From NCBI GenBank assembly GCA_024280775.1, contig JAJRPM010000008.1, positions 113,108 through 177,107 of the forward strand: DNA of 64,000 bases, in the 5' to 3' direction. Of the stretch, positions 1-8,346 are shown piece by piece (the first letter of the stretch is position 1; every line of letters starts with the position of its first letter). Source of the DNA: Candidatus Zixiibacteriota bacterium. Its GTDB lineage: Bacteria > Zixibacteria > MSB-5A5 > GN15 > JACZUZ01. Made by a program: the position numbers and the translations under genes. A model generated the notes under the pieces. The model did no database searches. It saw only the letters and a program-made list of their open reading frames with translations, and was not told where the DNA came from.

Positions 1-290
1 CCCCCGATGAAAAAGCCAGCAATGTCATTCCCATATCTAGCCCCGACAAAAAAACAGCCAAATCACCCCAAAATCCAACCCACCCCCATAATATGACACC
101 CACTCCGCAATCTACAAAAAGACTACAACATTCCTCCAAGCCATACCCGTATTTACCGAACGAACCCATTTATCAGGCTTTCTTAGCCCTTGCTTGTCTG
201 CTCTCTGTGGCCTATTTTCCTCCAGTATGCGAATTCCAGTGATCGAAATCAGAAATATACTCGTATTGTCTAATAGTCGATGGGGTCTCT
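1..290. other. Left-edge non-coding stretch upstream of the ECF sigma gene
   Basis: No convincing gene is seen. A frame on the minus strand stays open from about position 169 to the window edge, but its translation is glycine/tryptophan-rich and does not resemble a protein family. The last 50 bases should hold the sigma-factor promoter; no clear -35/-10 pair or ECF GGAAC-type motif could be read. Confidence 0.4.
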
Positions 291-881
291 ATGTCGACTA
301 ATGGTGGTTTCGATTTCGCCGCTCATCTCGATGGAGTTCTCCTGGGGCGAATCCAGGCCGGCGACCAAAGCGGACTCTCGGCGCTCTATGATAGCCGCGC
401 TCGATTGATTTTCAGCGTAGTCTTGAATATCGTGCGCAACAACGACGACGCCCAGGAGGTAACACAGGCTGTGTTCCTGCGCATCTGGGAAAAAGCCCAG
501 AGCTTCGATCCCCAAAAGGGGAGCGTATTGGCCTGGATAGTAACAATAGCGCGACGATTGGCAATTGACAGAACCCGCTCCAAGCATCACCGCGCCCAAA
601 AGGATTCAGTAGAACTGGAGCCCAATAGCAGAGACGAGGCTATGCAATCAGGAGCCGGAAAAGAAAGCGAACAACTAGCTCTCGGAATCGTAGTCGAACG
701 CGCTCTGAATCGGCTAGAAAGTCTCAATAGTGATCACAGGGAAGTGATAGAGCTGGCCTACTATGGCGGACTGTCACATTCAGAAATCGCCGAACAAATA
801 GAAAAACCACTCGGAACCGTCAAAAGCCGACTCCGGGCGGCAATCTCTCACCTGCGCGACCTGATGGGCGCAGACGCATAA
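291..881 (+). CDS. ECF-type RNA polymerase sigma factor (SigK/RskA-linked class)
   Basis: A 196-residue group 4 (ECF) sigma factor that would direct RNA polymerase to a small stress or envelope regulon. Region 2 spans about residues 20-97 (LYDSRARLIFSVVLNIV, then the DAQEVTQAVFLRIWEKA helix), and region 4 about 140-192 with a helix-turn-helix around LSHSEIAEQIEKPLGTVKSR. There is no region 1 or 3, as expected for ECF factors. The next gene, 21 bases downstream, is an RskA-like membrane anti-sigma factor, so the pair is almost certainly co-transcribed, and activity is held at the membrane until the anti-sigma is cleaved. The Shine-Dalgarno is weak (a GGGG run just upstream). The inducing signal cannot be read from sequence. 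Confidence 0.9.
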   Translation: MSTNGGFDFAAHLDGVLLGRIQAGDQSGLSALYDSRARLIFSVVLNIVRNNDDAQEVTQAVFLRIWEKAQSFDPQKGSVLAWIVTIARRLAIDRTRSKHHRAQKDSVELEPNSRDEAMQSGAGKESEQLALGIVVERALNRLESLNSDHREVIELAYYGGLSHSEIAEQIEKPLGTVKSRLRAAISHLRDLMGADA

Positions 882-902
882 TAAGTTGTAACGAGCAGTC
901 AC

Positions 903-1715
903 ATGGAACACAAAGAAGCATACGAACTAATAGACGCCTACGTCTTCGGCACACTCGCTGAAAGCGAGTTTCAGGCAGTCGAGAAACACTTGGAAACCAA
1001 GTGCGAAGAATGCTATGCCCGCCTACGTGAAGCAGGCGAAGTCTCAGTAGAGCTGGCCCAAGGCCTAAAAGTCACCTCACCACCTGCCAGCCTGAAGCTT
1101 GCGCTGATGGAGCAAGTCAACAAGACAACGGTCCTTCCCGAATCCAATGAAGCCAGCGCCGACAAGCCACAACAGGGTGGAGGCGCATGGACAAAGGCCC
1201 TCACCTTAGTCGGAGCCGCGGCAGTAATAGCCCTGTCTTTTTGGAATGTCTCGCTCAATTCGAGAATCACCTCACTCCAGAGCCAGCTTAAAGAATCCAG
1301 CGCCAAACTAAACAGGCTAGTTGCTGACAACTCCGTCCAAAACGACGCAACTATGCTACTCGGCAAACCCTGCACACGTTTAGTCGACCTTGCCGGAGTC
1401 GACCCGAATCCTCAGGCCTTCGCAAAGCTCTTTCTGCATCCCGACGAAGACTTCGCGGTTTTCTATGCTTACCAATTACCGGATGTCCCCGAAGGCAGAG
1501 AATATCAGGCCTGGATAAAGCGCGATGGCACAACTCAGAGCGTCGGAGTCTTCACCGTCGAAGAGGACGGCTACGCCATCCTGAAATTCCGCGGACTACC
1601 AAAGGTCACTTCAATCGACTCTTTTATGGTCACCATCGAACCAATGGGCGGTGCCAAAAAACCAACCGGCATGAGATATCTCCTTGGCTACAACACACTT
1701 AGCAAAGTGCACTAA
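903..1715 (+). CDS. RskA-like membrane anti-sigma factor
   Basis: A 270-residue single-pass anti-sigma factor. The N-terminal cytoplasmic domain has an H-x4-C-x2-C arrangement (H29, C34, C37), close to the zinc anti-sigma motif HX3CX2C but with one extra residue. One transmembrane helix lies at about residues 96-116 (ALTLVGAAAVIALSFW), followed by a short coiled coil and a periplasmic RskA domain (about 160-265) with the typical QAWIKRDG and FMVTIEPMGG...PTG segments. It should sequester the ECF sigma factor encoded directly upstream and release it after regulated proteolysis. Known RskA family proteins act this way on SigK; substrate specificity here is inferred from adjacency. Confidence 0.88.
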   Translation: MEHKEAYELIDAYVFGTLAESEFQAVEKHLETKCEECYARLREAGEVSVELAQGLKVTSPPASLKLALMEQVNKTTVLPESNEASADKPQQGGGAWTKALTLVGAAAVIALSFWNVSLNSRITSLQSQLKESSAKLNRLVADNSVQNDATMLLGKPCTRLVDLAGVDPNPQAFAKLFLHPDEDFAVFYAYQLPDVPEGREYQAWIKRDGTTQSVGVFTVEEDGYAILKFRGLPKVTSIDSFMVTIEPMGGAKKPTGMRYLLGYNTLSKVH

Positions 1716-1901
1716 ATGTTCCATGCCCCGCGCTCGGTATGATTCCGAGATACTTTCTTGGATGATTCCAAAGTATTTCATCAAATCATAGATTTATTCA
1801 ATCCAATTTATAGCCGCACTTCGTATTCCTCTCTGACAGAGTTGAAGCCCTCGGCGCTAAGTCGAGGAATTCAGTCAAGGAATTCTGTCGAATAATCAAT
1901 T

Positions 1902-1918
1902 GTGAACCCCCGGTTCAC
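1902..1918. promoter_or_regulatory. 7-bp inverted repeat upstream of the spondin-domain gene
   Basis: GTGAACC and GGTTCAC are perfect inverted arms around a CCC spacer, 54 bases before the start codon of the downstream lipoprotein gene. It could be an operator, an RNA hairpin or a part of a promoter recognised by the nearby ECF factor (the arm contains TGAAC). No matching -10 was identified, so function is open. Confidence 0.35.
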
Positions 1919-1971
1919 TAAACAATTCTCAGGAGATAGCGCCTGAGAAACACTTTTTAGGGAGGATGAGT

Positions 1972-2847
1972 ATGAAGAAGTCAATGCTGACAATGGTAGC
2001 GATATTCGCTCTTACCGGCGTAACATTCATCGGATGCAGCGAAAGCGACACAACCATGAATTCCGATACAGCAAGCGCCACATCTGCAAACACAGCGGTT
2101 GAAACGCAAGCCCTGTATCGCAGTTCAAGCTCCGATGAGGATTCAGACGATAGCGATGGACTACGCACCTATCGTGTCACTATCAAAAACCTAAGCGTCG
2201 GACAGCCTCTCGCGCCACCGGTAATCGCTACCCACGTCAAAGGCTTCACTATGTTTGAAGTAGGCAAACTCGCCTCACGCGGGCTGGAAGCCATTGCTGA
2301 AAACGGCGATGTGTCTTTGATGTTCAACCGTTTCAATAATTCTCCCTATGCAACCGATGCTGTCAATGTAGGAATGCCTCTGACACGATATGGCACAACA
2401 GTAGGAGGTTTCAAAGACTATGCGACTTTCGAAATCACCGGTAAGAAGCATGACCGCCTCTCAGTCGCGGCGATGCTAATCTGCACCAACGATGGATTCA
2501 CCGGATTGAACTCTGTAAAGCTACCGAAAGAGGGCAAGAAGGTCTACTACCTGAAAGGCTATGACGCCGGCACAGAATATAACACAGAGTTGAGCGCTGA
2601 TATTGTCGATGGCTGTAGCGCCCTCGGCGCAGTTGCGCTTGCAGGTGATCCCAATGGCAATGACAATGACTCAGTCGACTCCAGCCCGCATCAAAGAATC
2701 AGAAAACATCGCGGCACAATGGGCAACGGAGATCTCGACCCGAATACTCACATGATTGAGAAGAAGGTCGCCAAAGTAGTGATCGAACTTATCTCAGGTG
2801 GAGATGAAGACGATGATGACCACGACAATGATGGGGATGATGATTAG
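1972..2847 (+). CDS. Spondin-domain lipoprotein with acidic tails
   Basis: A 291-residue exported protein. The N-terminus is a lipoprotein signal peptide (VTFIGC, lipidated Cys at residue 22). The ATG at 1972 is chosen over the in-frame ATG at 1966 because GGAGG at 1961-1965 abuts the latter but sits 6 bases from the former. A Ser/Asp-rich linker precedes a spondin N-type domain (about residues 65-215: YRVTIKNLSVGQPLAPPVI, then a FEITGKKHDRLSVAAMLICTNDGFTG core). The C-terminus is a highly acidic Asp-rich tail. Bacterial spondin-domain proteins are poorly understood surface or periplasmic proteins. It follows the ECF/anti-sigma pair by 256 bases and may be a regulon member; this is inference. 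Confidence 0.8.
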   Translation: MKKSMLTMVAIFALTGVTFIGCSESDTTMNSDTASATSANTAVETQALYRSSSSDEDSDDSDGLRTYRVTIKNLSVGQPLAPPVIATHVKGFTMFEVGKLASRGLEAIAENGDVSLMFNRFNNSPYATDAVNVGMPLTRYGTTVGGFKDYATFEITGKKHDRLSVAAMLICTNDGFTGLNSVKLPKEGKKVYYLKGYDAGTEYNTELSADIVDGCSALGAVALAGDPNGNDNDSVDSSPHQRIRKHRGTMGNGDLDPNTHMIEKKVAKVVIELISGGDEDDDDHDNDGDDD

Positions 2848-2888
2848 TTGAGCTTAGTTTCAAACAGCAATTATTGAGAGTTTGTTGC

Positions 2889-2928
2889 AAAAAAAAAGCC
2901 CGACAGTCTCGCTGTCGGGCTTTTTCTT
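2889..2928 (+). terminator. Rho-independent terminator (copy 1 of a repeated hairpin)
   Basis: A 9-bp GC-rich stem (GCCCGACAG / CTGTCGGGC) with TCTCG loop, preceded by A9 and followed by a T-run. It ends the spondin-domain gene. The same 34-base core recurs at 4723-4756. Confidence 0.9.
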
Positions 2929-2975
2929 TCGAAAATGTGGAAGACCACCTCCGATCTGCCATACGTCTTATTCGC

Positions 2976-3004
2976 TTGACATTGTTATGCGCAACTTCAT
3001 ACCT
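2976..3004 (+). promoter_or_regulatory. Possible sigma-70 promoter of the M48 protease gene
   Basis: A perfect -35 TTGACA (2976-2981) with a weak -10 (ATACCT) after 17 bases. It is placed about 85 bases before the start codon and after the upstream terminator, so a promoter is needed here; the -10 match is poor. Confidence 0.35.
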
Positions 3005-3090
3005 TTGTTTCTCGTCCTTCAACGAGGAGCTTGTGGGCATTTCACAATTAGAGAAGCATCGATACACGCATGTTTGAAAGGCAGGAGCTT

Positions 3091-4650
3091 ATGAGAACGT
3101 TTCTAGTTACACTAACGTTAACGGTAATGCTATTTTCGTCAAATGCAATAGCCGGTAAGAAGCGATTTGCTAAAGTAACATTTAGCAGTGGTGAAACTGC
3201 GATTTGTGATATCCGAAAATTCGACAGAAAATCTCTTAGGCTAGAAGTCAAAATAGAAAATAAGAAGAGAAAGATTGGGATCAACAAAATATCATTTCTC
3301 CAATATGACACCTCAGCATCTCCGCGACACTGCGACTTCACAAGCTCTCAAACGGATTTAGTATACACATCAAAAGGTGGCAAGTTGGATTGCATAGTCC
3401 GCAAGATTGAAAAGGATAAACTCACCGTTCGCTTGCCTCTTTCTAGCGGAAAAACGCGAGATGTAGAATTATCTGTCGATTCAATCTCCACAGTTTGCTT
3501 AAACCCGGATGTCTTAAACATTGAGCGATTCGAGTATGGGGGTGGATTCAATCTCATAGACGAATCTAGAGAATTCGCTCTAACTTCCAACTACGCCGAA
3601 GGGATTGAGGCCACCAAGCCAATGTTGGGAGACTCAATTGTTGATTCTTATCTCGATAGTTTGGGTGATTATATTGCAAGCTATTCGCGACGCTCGGATA
3701 TCGATTACACTTTCAAGGCAATAAACAGCCTAGACATAAACGCTTTTACAGTTGGCGGTGGCAAAATATATATCAATAGAGGGCTAATAGAAGCCATGTC
3801 ATCCGAAGAGGAGTTGGCAGGTGTACTTGCGCATGAAATCGGTCACAATGTAGGAAAACACACTACAAAACAACTTTCCAAGCAGCTACTCTATTCCGGC
3901 GTGATTGAAGCCGCAGGTGAAGTACTCAATTCGGATAAGAACGAATGGGCTAAGGCACTTACAGATGTTGGAGGGGTGGCAGCGTTCTTCGGGCTAATGA
4001 AATACAGTCGTGACGATGAAAGAGAAGCGGATATGTTGGGCGCGTATAACTTATACGCCGCAGATATCAATCCGCAAGGGATGGTAACTCTCTTTGAAAC
4101 TCTTAATAAAGTTAGTCCGGCAAATCGTAATTTCTTAGAAGAGTGGAGCGCCACGCACCCGGATGCAAAAGAGAGGGGCAATAACATTTCTGAAGAACTG
4201 AGTTTCTTGGACTTGGAGGAAGTCAATTCCTCAAACGAGAGATTCGAGTGGGTTAGAGACTATGTGTCTGCCCTCCCTCCACCTTTACTAAATGCTCCAT
4301 TCTACGTGGACACATTCGCCATTGGTGCAGGAGAATACATTCACAAGCAATTGACGTTCGATGCAGATAAGCTCAGGAAAGTAAGAGTCTATGGGAATTT
4401 CAAAGCGTATCGCCAAGGTGGTAAGTTTGACGATGTAGTTCTGCATATATTTAATGAAACAAATTTCATTAACTGGTCCAACAATCGAAAGTCCACAGAG
4501 TTGTTAGATACAGATCGTATCAGCGCATATGACTTGGATTATAGCTTTGCCGACCCTGGAGTTTACTACATAGTTTTTGACAATAGTTACTCGATTTTTA
4601 CTCCGAAAGTAGTTGCGGCGGATATATATATTGAATTCCAGGAGAAATGA
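3091..4650 (+). CDS. Exported M48-family zinc metalloprotease with GOLD-like C-terminal domain
   Basis: A 519-residue exported peptidase. The start at 3091 gives a clean signal peptide (MRTFLVTLTLTVMLFSSNAIA) and has an AGGAG just upstream; the ATG at 3070 would add seven residues before it. After an N-terminal beta-rich region (about 22-150) comes the M48 catalytic domain, with HEIGH at 248-252 and the EREAD third-ligand motif at 310-314. The last 110 residues form a separate beta domain ending in VYYIVFDNSYSIF and a following PKVV segment, similar to the signature of eukaryotic GOLD domains. M48 periplasmic proteases (BepA, LoiP type) do envelope quality control. It stands alone between two identical terminators and is more AT-rich than its neighbours, hinting at separate acquisition. 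Confidence 0.85.
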   Translation: MRTFLVTLTLTVMLFSSNAIAGKKRFAKVTFSSGETAICDIRKFDRKSLRLEVKIENKKRKIGINKISFLQYDTSASPRHCDFTSSQTDLVYTSKGGKLDCIVRKIEKDKLTVRLPLSSGKTRDVELSVDSISTVCLNPDVLNIERFEYGGGFNLIDESREFALTSNYAEGIEATKPMLGDSIVDSYLDSLGDYIASYSRRSDIDYTFKAINSLDINAFTVGGGKIYINRGLIEAMSSEEELAGVLAHEIGHNVGKHTTKQLSKQLLYSGVIEAAGEVLNSDKNEWAKALTDVGGVAAFFGLMKYSRDDEREADMLGAYNLYAADINPQGMVTLFETLNKVSPANRNFLEEWSATHPDAKERGNNISEELSFLDLEEVNSSNERFEWVRDYVSALPPPLLNAPFYVDTFAIGAGEYIHKQLTFDADKLRKVRVYGNFKAYRQGGKFDDVVLHIFNETNFINWSNNRKSTELLDTDRISAYDLDYSFADPGVYYIVFDNSYSIFTPKVVAADIYIEFQEK

Positions 4651-4722
4651 TTAGCTTTAGCTCTATAGGCCAGTTGCGAAATAAAGGCAATTGGAATGCC
4701 TAACTAGCAATACTCACGCAAT

Positions 4723-4757
4723 AAAAAAAGCCCGACAGTCTCGCTGTCGGGCTTTTC
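4723..4757 (+). terminator. Rho-independent terminator (copy 2 of a repeated hairpin)
   Basis: The same stem and TCTCG loop as at 2889-2928, with A7 before and T4 after; 34 bases are identical and in direct orientation. Because the hairpin has A- and T-runs on both sides it can stop both the protease gene and the convergent minus-strand gene. Confidence 0.9.
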
Positions 4758-4795
4758 TCAATTCAATGATTTAACAAAGAATCTTGTAGTACCGT

Positions 4796-5239
4796 TTAGC
4801 GACGACGGGTGGTCTTACGCTTCATGGTGGTCTTGCGCTTCATCGGTGAAGTGCGACGAGCTGAGCTACGACGAGCAACAGTCTTGCGTGAGCTGGCCTT
4901 ACGGACCGGGCTCTTGCGGGTTTTCATTCCACCGTTACCGGCAGTCTTGGCGACCATTGACAAGAAGTTTTTGTTCTTCTTGAGGCTCAATGAACCGGCT
5001 TTCGCACGGACAGAAGCGACGGTGCGACCAAGTGACTTGGCGATTCTGGTGTTAGTCGTGTTCTTGTAGTTCTTGCGAAGCATGCTGATTTCGCTGGCTG
5101 ACCAAACTTTAACGCGAACTGTGGCGCCGCGCTTGGTGGCGCTACGACGTGTGGTTGCGCGCGGTGTGGCGGTGCGACGTGCTGCATTGCGCTTGGCGGC
5201 TACTGATTTACGACCTCTGGTTGTTTTACGAAAAGCCAT
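4796..5239 (-). CDS. Histone-H1-like basic protein with central Myb/SANT-like domain
   Basis: A 147-residue, extremely Arg/Lys/Thr-rich protein. Residues 43-85 look like a compact Myb/SANT or GcrA-like helix bundle (KVWSASEISMLRKNY, then TRIAKSLGRTVASVRAKA). Both flanks (1-42 and 105-147) are low-complexity basic tails with KRKTT and RRTA-type repeats, as in bacterial H1-like proteins. The likely role is nucleoid-associated DNA binding and compaction; the central domain could give sequence or structure preference. A strong AAAGGAG lies 8 bases before the ATG, suggesting high expression. It is a single-gene unit with a long upstream region (5240-5730). Function is inferred from composition and fold pattern only. 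Confidence 0.7.
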   Translation of the reverse strand: MAFRKTTRGRKSVAAKRNAARRTATPRATTRRSATKRGATVRVKVWSASEISMLRKNYKNTTNTRIAKSLGRTVASVRAKAGSLSLKKNKNFLSMVAKTAGNGGMKTRKSPVRKASSRKTVARRSSARRTSPMKRKTTMKRKTTRRR

Positions 5240-5730
5240 TTGATGGCTCCTTTCAATGTGTTAATGCTCAAACGGAATTCCACCCAAATCTGTTATTCAG
5301 TTCTGATAACCAATGAATCTGATACCAAAACCTATCCCCTTCTTCGAATGTCGTTCCCTTCTTGGTTATTAGGTTATTCTATTTGTTTTCGGTTTAGTGT
5401 TTACTGTCCTCACATTGCCTTTGGCAATCTGCGCTTGTATTCCAATTCCCGCCTCACTTCGGACATACGATTAAAACCGCATATCTGAAATAACACGATG
5501 AATTTGTTACAGGTATCGGCTTGTCCGACAGAAACTTTGCCAAATTGCGCAATTTTTTCACATTTTTTCAGCTAAAGTTTCACCAAAATCTGTTTTCAGT
5601 GGAGAAAAGACCCATTTTCGCACACTCCATAGGGAGAAACGCATAGTGTTATGCATCTGAAATCATGGTGGAAAACGAAAAAGCGTCAAATGTAATTGGA
5701 AAGAAGGAGGAACACGGGGTGCAGCAGAAG
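5240..5730. other. 490-bp intergenic region with a 14-bp palindrome
   Basis: No gene is supported. It is AT-rich and lies upstream of the histone-like gene (minus strand) and downstream of arcA. It holds a perfect palindrome, AAATTGCGCAATTT (5542-5555), and a smaller inverted repeat GCATA-gtgt-TATGC (5641-5654). These may be regulatory sites for the histone-like gene. Confidence 0.4.
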
Positions 5731-7059
5731 CTAGGCTTGTCTTGAAAACGGCATAGTCATACACCGTGCGCCGCCACGACCGCGAGAAAGTTCCGCGCCG
5801 TGCACCGAGACCAAAGTCTTCTCAACACTAGCTGGATCAAGCGTCAGGAATTCCTGCGCTGTCACAATGCTATAGCCGGCTTTTTTGAAAGAGGCGATAG
5901 TCTCAATGTTGCGTTCATAGATAAACGCCACTGTCGGACGCGCCGCGAACAAATTGGCCCCGTCAGTCCATTGCTCGCGAGATTGAAACAATAATGAATC
6001 ACCGCCGCATTTGAAGCGATTAGGAAAGTCATAACCGATTCTCTTAAGCGCCGCGAACAGCCCGCCGGGGCTTGAATCGTCGGTGATTGTTGCTTTGCCA
6101 GCGACCAACTCATAGGTAAGAGCTCTCGCTGGAGTGGTTGAAGGATCGTCCTCACTAAAGAGCGGCGGATAATAAACACAATCCTGCGGCCCGATAACTG
6201 TGAATACCGTATCGAGATGCATGGTAGCCCGCTCTGCAGGCAGTTCCACCATAATCAGACGTTTCACTATTCCTTCGCTCAAAAGTCTCTGCGCCAAAAG
6301 CTCAACAGCTAACTTGGTTGTGCGCTCACCGGAGCCGACTATCACTGTCTCATGGTCAAAGGCCATCACATCGCCACCTTCGATATGCACCGCGCCATTA
6401 CTGTTAGCGGCCGAGGCGTCATCGAGAATATCTATGATATTAGTATTGGCAAATACCGAATGATAGCGGAAGATGTACTGCGCCAACAAAGCCTCACGAA
6501 GGCGAACTCGTTTTGCCGGATGCGAAAGGATTACCGCGCGTCCGATGAACGCCCCGATATCACGAGTAAACATCAGATTCGGAATAGGGCGAAAATATCT
6601 GCGTCTTGAACTTGTCTGGTCTTTGCTGGCGGCGCTAGTGTCAGATCCGCTAATGAGTAGTTTTGCCAATTGAGAGGCCGAAAGGTCAGCGCTCAGCAGG
6701 AAATCATGAGTTCGCAGCCCCACACCCTCCAGCGCCGAAACCGCCCCGACAATATCAGAGCGAACCTTTTCATCGCCTAGAATCTCGGTCAGCAAATCCG
6801 CAAATTGCAAAACGCCGTCATCACCTGCTATATGTCGCAAGCAGGCCACAAAATCGCTATGCTCGGATGCGGCTTTCTTCAGGAAGAGTATATCCTCAAC
6901 CAAATAAGACTCAGCCATATCCGCCTCCAGAGGCACCATTTCCCATTCAGGACCGGGAGTGTGCACAACCACTTTTTGCAATGGATGATATTCTGAAGGG
7001 AGGTTCATTGGGTCTTGTTCGGCTTTGGTTGATGTAGTTTTTGTTATGGCTGATTTCAT
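5731..7059 (-). CDS. arcA: Arginine deiminase
   Basis: A 442-residue arginine deiminase (L-arginine + H2O to citrulline + NH3), cytoplasmic. Family motifs are present in order: PNLMFTRD, EGGD (substrate guanidinium), MHLDTVFT (catalytic His), and the C-terminal SRGRGGARCMTMP with nucleophilic Cys at 433. Length is slightly above the usual 400-415 because of about 17 extra N-terminal residues. No ornithine carbamoyltransferase or carbamate kinase genes are adjacent, so the full ArcABC fermentation pathway is not visible here; the enzyme may serve nitrogen supply or acid tolerance. A related amidinotransferase-superfamily role is possible but the motif set favours ADI. It is divergent from tag. 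Confidence 0.88.
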   Translation of the reverse strand: MKSAITKTTSTKAEQDPMNLPSEYHPLQKVVVHTPGPEWEMVPLEADMAESYLVEDILFLKKAASEHSDFVACLRHIAGDDGVLQFADLLTEILGDEKVRSDIVGAVSALEGVGLRTHDFLLSADLSASQLAKLLISGSDTSAASKDQTSSRRRYFRPIPNLMFTRDIGAFIGRAVILSHPAKRVRLREALLAQYIFRYHSVFANTNIIDILDDASAANSNGAVHIEGGDVMAFDHETVIVGSGERTTKLAVELLAQRLLSEGIVKRLIMVELPAERATMHLDTVFTVIGPQDCVYYPPLFSEDDPSTTPARALTYELVAGKATITDDSSPGGLFAALKRIGYDFPNRFKCGGDSLLFQSREQWTDGANLFAARPTVAFIYERNIETIASFKKAGYSIVTAQEFLTLDPASVEKTLVSVHGAELSRGRGGARCMTMPFSRQA

Positions 7060-7307
7060 CGAATGCTCTCTTGGTTCCTGTATCGACCGCTACGATTTAT
7101 GTTTCAGCGAAGTCCCGGGAATACGCGCTGAGGGAATATAACAGTATAGTCAACCCGGGCAATAGTCGCGCAATTAGAAATATGTGAGGTTCGCGACGGG
7201 CATAAACTCCGCTGAGGCTTGCATTTTCTTGGTTGTAATCGTTGATTTGCAAGGCGCGTTTGAATACTCGAACCTACACTTGAAACGATAATAGCGGATA
7301 TTGACCT

Positions 7308-7880
7308 ATGAACTCTGATTCACAGAAAAGATGCAAATGGTGCCTTGGCGACGAACTCATGCTCGCCTATCACGATACTGAATGGGGCGTTCCGGTGCAT
7401 GACGACCGGGTACATTTCGAATACCTGATTCTCGATGCCGCCCAGGCGGGACTCTCCTGGAAAACCGTATTGCACAAACGCGAGAACTACCGCAAGGCAT
7501 TCGCAGATTTCGACCCGGTGAAAGTTGCGCGCTTCAGCGAGAAGAAAATCGCAAAACTCCTCGAGAATCCCGGGATTATCCGTAATAGATTGAAAGTAAA
7601 CGCCGCAGTGACCAGCGCCAAAGCTTTCTTGCAGGTTCAAAAAGAGTTTGGTAGCTTTGATAAGTACATTTGGGGGTTTGTTGACGGAGAAACTATTATC
7701 AATCGCTGGAAAAACATGAGTCAAATTCCGGCCAAAACCTCAATTTCAGAAGCAATGAGCAAAGACATGAAAAATCGCGGTTTCAAATTTTGCGGCCCGA
7801 CAATTTGTTATGCCTACATGCAAGCCGCAGGTTTGGTCAATGACCATGAAACTTCATGCTTCCGCTACAAAGAAGTCTAA
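7308..7880 (+). CDS. tag: DNA-3-methyladenine glycosylase I
   Basis: A 190-residue Tag glycosylase that excises 3-methyladenine from alkylated DNA in base excision repair. Zinc-snap ligands are conserved: C9, H22, H180 and C184 (equivalents of E. coli C4, H17, H175, C179). Conserved blocks include AYHDTEWGVP, QAGLSWKTVLHKRENYR, GFKFCGPTICYAYMQA and GLVNDH. The residue matching E. coli E38 is aspartate (D43). The gene is divergent from arcA and is followed 24 bases later by a DUF2752 gene, possibly in one transcript. Confidence 0.95.
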   Translation: MNSDSQKRCKWCLGDELMLAYHDTEWGVPVHDDRVHFEYLILDAAQAGLSWKTVLHKRENYRKAFADFDPVKVARFSEKKIAKLLENPGIIRNRLKVNAAVTSAKAFLQVQKEFGSFDKYIWGFVDGETIINRWKNMSQIPAKTSISEAMSKDMKNRGFKFCGPTICYAYMQAAGLVNDHETSCFRYKEV

Positions 7881-7904
7881 CTCGGAAACATAGCACAAAA
7901 GTTG

Positions 7905-8324
7905 ATGCGCCAAATTTTATCTCATATATTCCACCGGAACTTTGTTCTACTGGTGGTATTAGGTATAGCGATAGCTCTGGTGACGCTGTTTCTGTTTAAT
8001 CCTGCCGAGAGCGCCTGGTATCCTCATTGTATATTCCATGAAGCAACCGGCTGGCATTGCCCCGGATGCGGAACTTTGCGCGCAGGGTATCTCTTGTTGC
8101 ATGGAGAGTTTGTAGCAGCGCTCTCGTCGAACCTTTTGGCGGTGATATTCCTGGGGATTTATGCGCCTATGTACCTTTACCGCGGATTCAAGGGCGGAGG
8201 TTGGCGCGTATTAGACACCTTCACTGTTTCGTCCTGGGTCGGTTGGACGGTAGTTGTGATTGTCTTGGCATTCTGGATTCTATGCAATCTAAGTGTCACA
8301 CCATTCAATTGGTTAGCGCCATAA
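7905..8324 (+). CDS. DUF2752 small membrane protein
   Basis: A 139-residue membrane protein with three hydrophobic segments (about residues 10-30, 65-88 and 108-130). The DUF2752 signature, HCPGCGTLRAGYLLLHGE, lies between the first two segments. The family has no established function. The ATG at 7905 directly follows an in-frame TTG at 7902; neither has a good Shine-Dalgarno. It follows tag closely and precedes a repeat region. Confidence 0.75.
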   Translation: MRQILSHIFHRNFVLLVVLGIAIALVTLFLFNPAESAWYPHCIFHEATGWHCPGCGTLRAGYLLLHGEFVAALSSNLLAVIFLGIYAPMYLYRGFKGGGWRVLDTFTVSSWVGWTVVVIVLAFWILCNLSVTPFNWLAP

Positions 8325-8346
8325 TATGACTGTCATCGAACATAGA

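Noticed and set aside
1..169. Minus-strand frame open to the left edge, ATG at 169
   Set aside because: The translation is Gly/Trp/Phe-rich without recognisable features and has no RBS; edge truncation prevents a fair test.
5240..5488. 82-codon plus-strand frame in the arcA/histone-like gap
   Set aside because: Composition is unlike a protein, no RBS, and it overlaps the likely upstream control region of the minus-strand gene.
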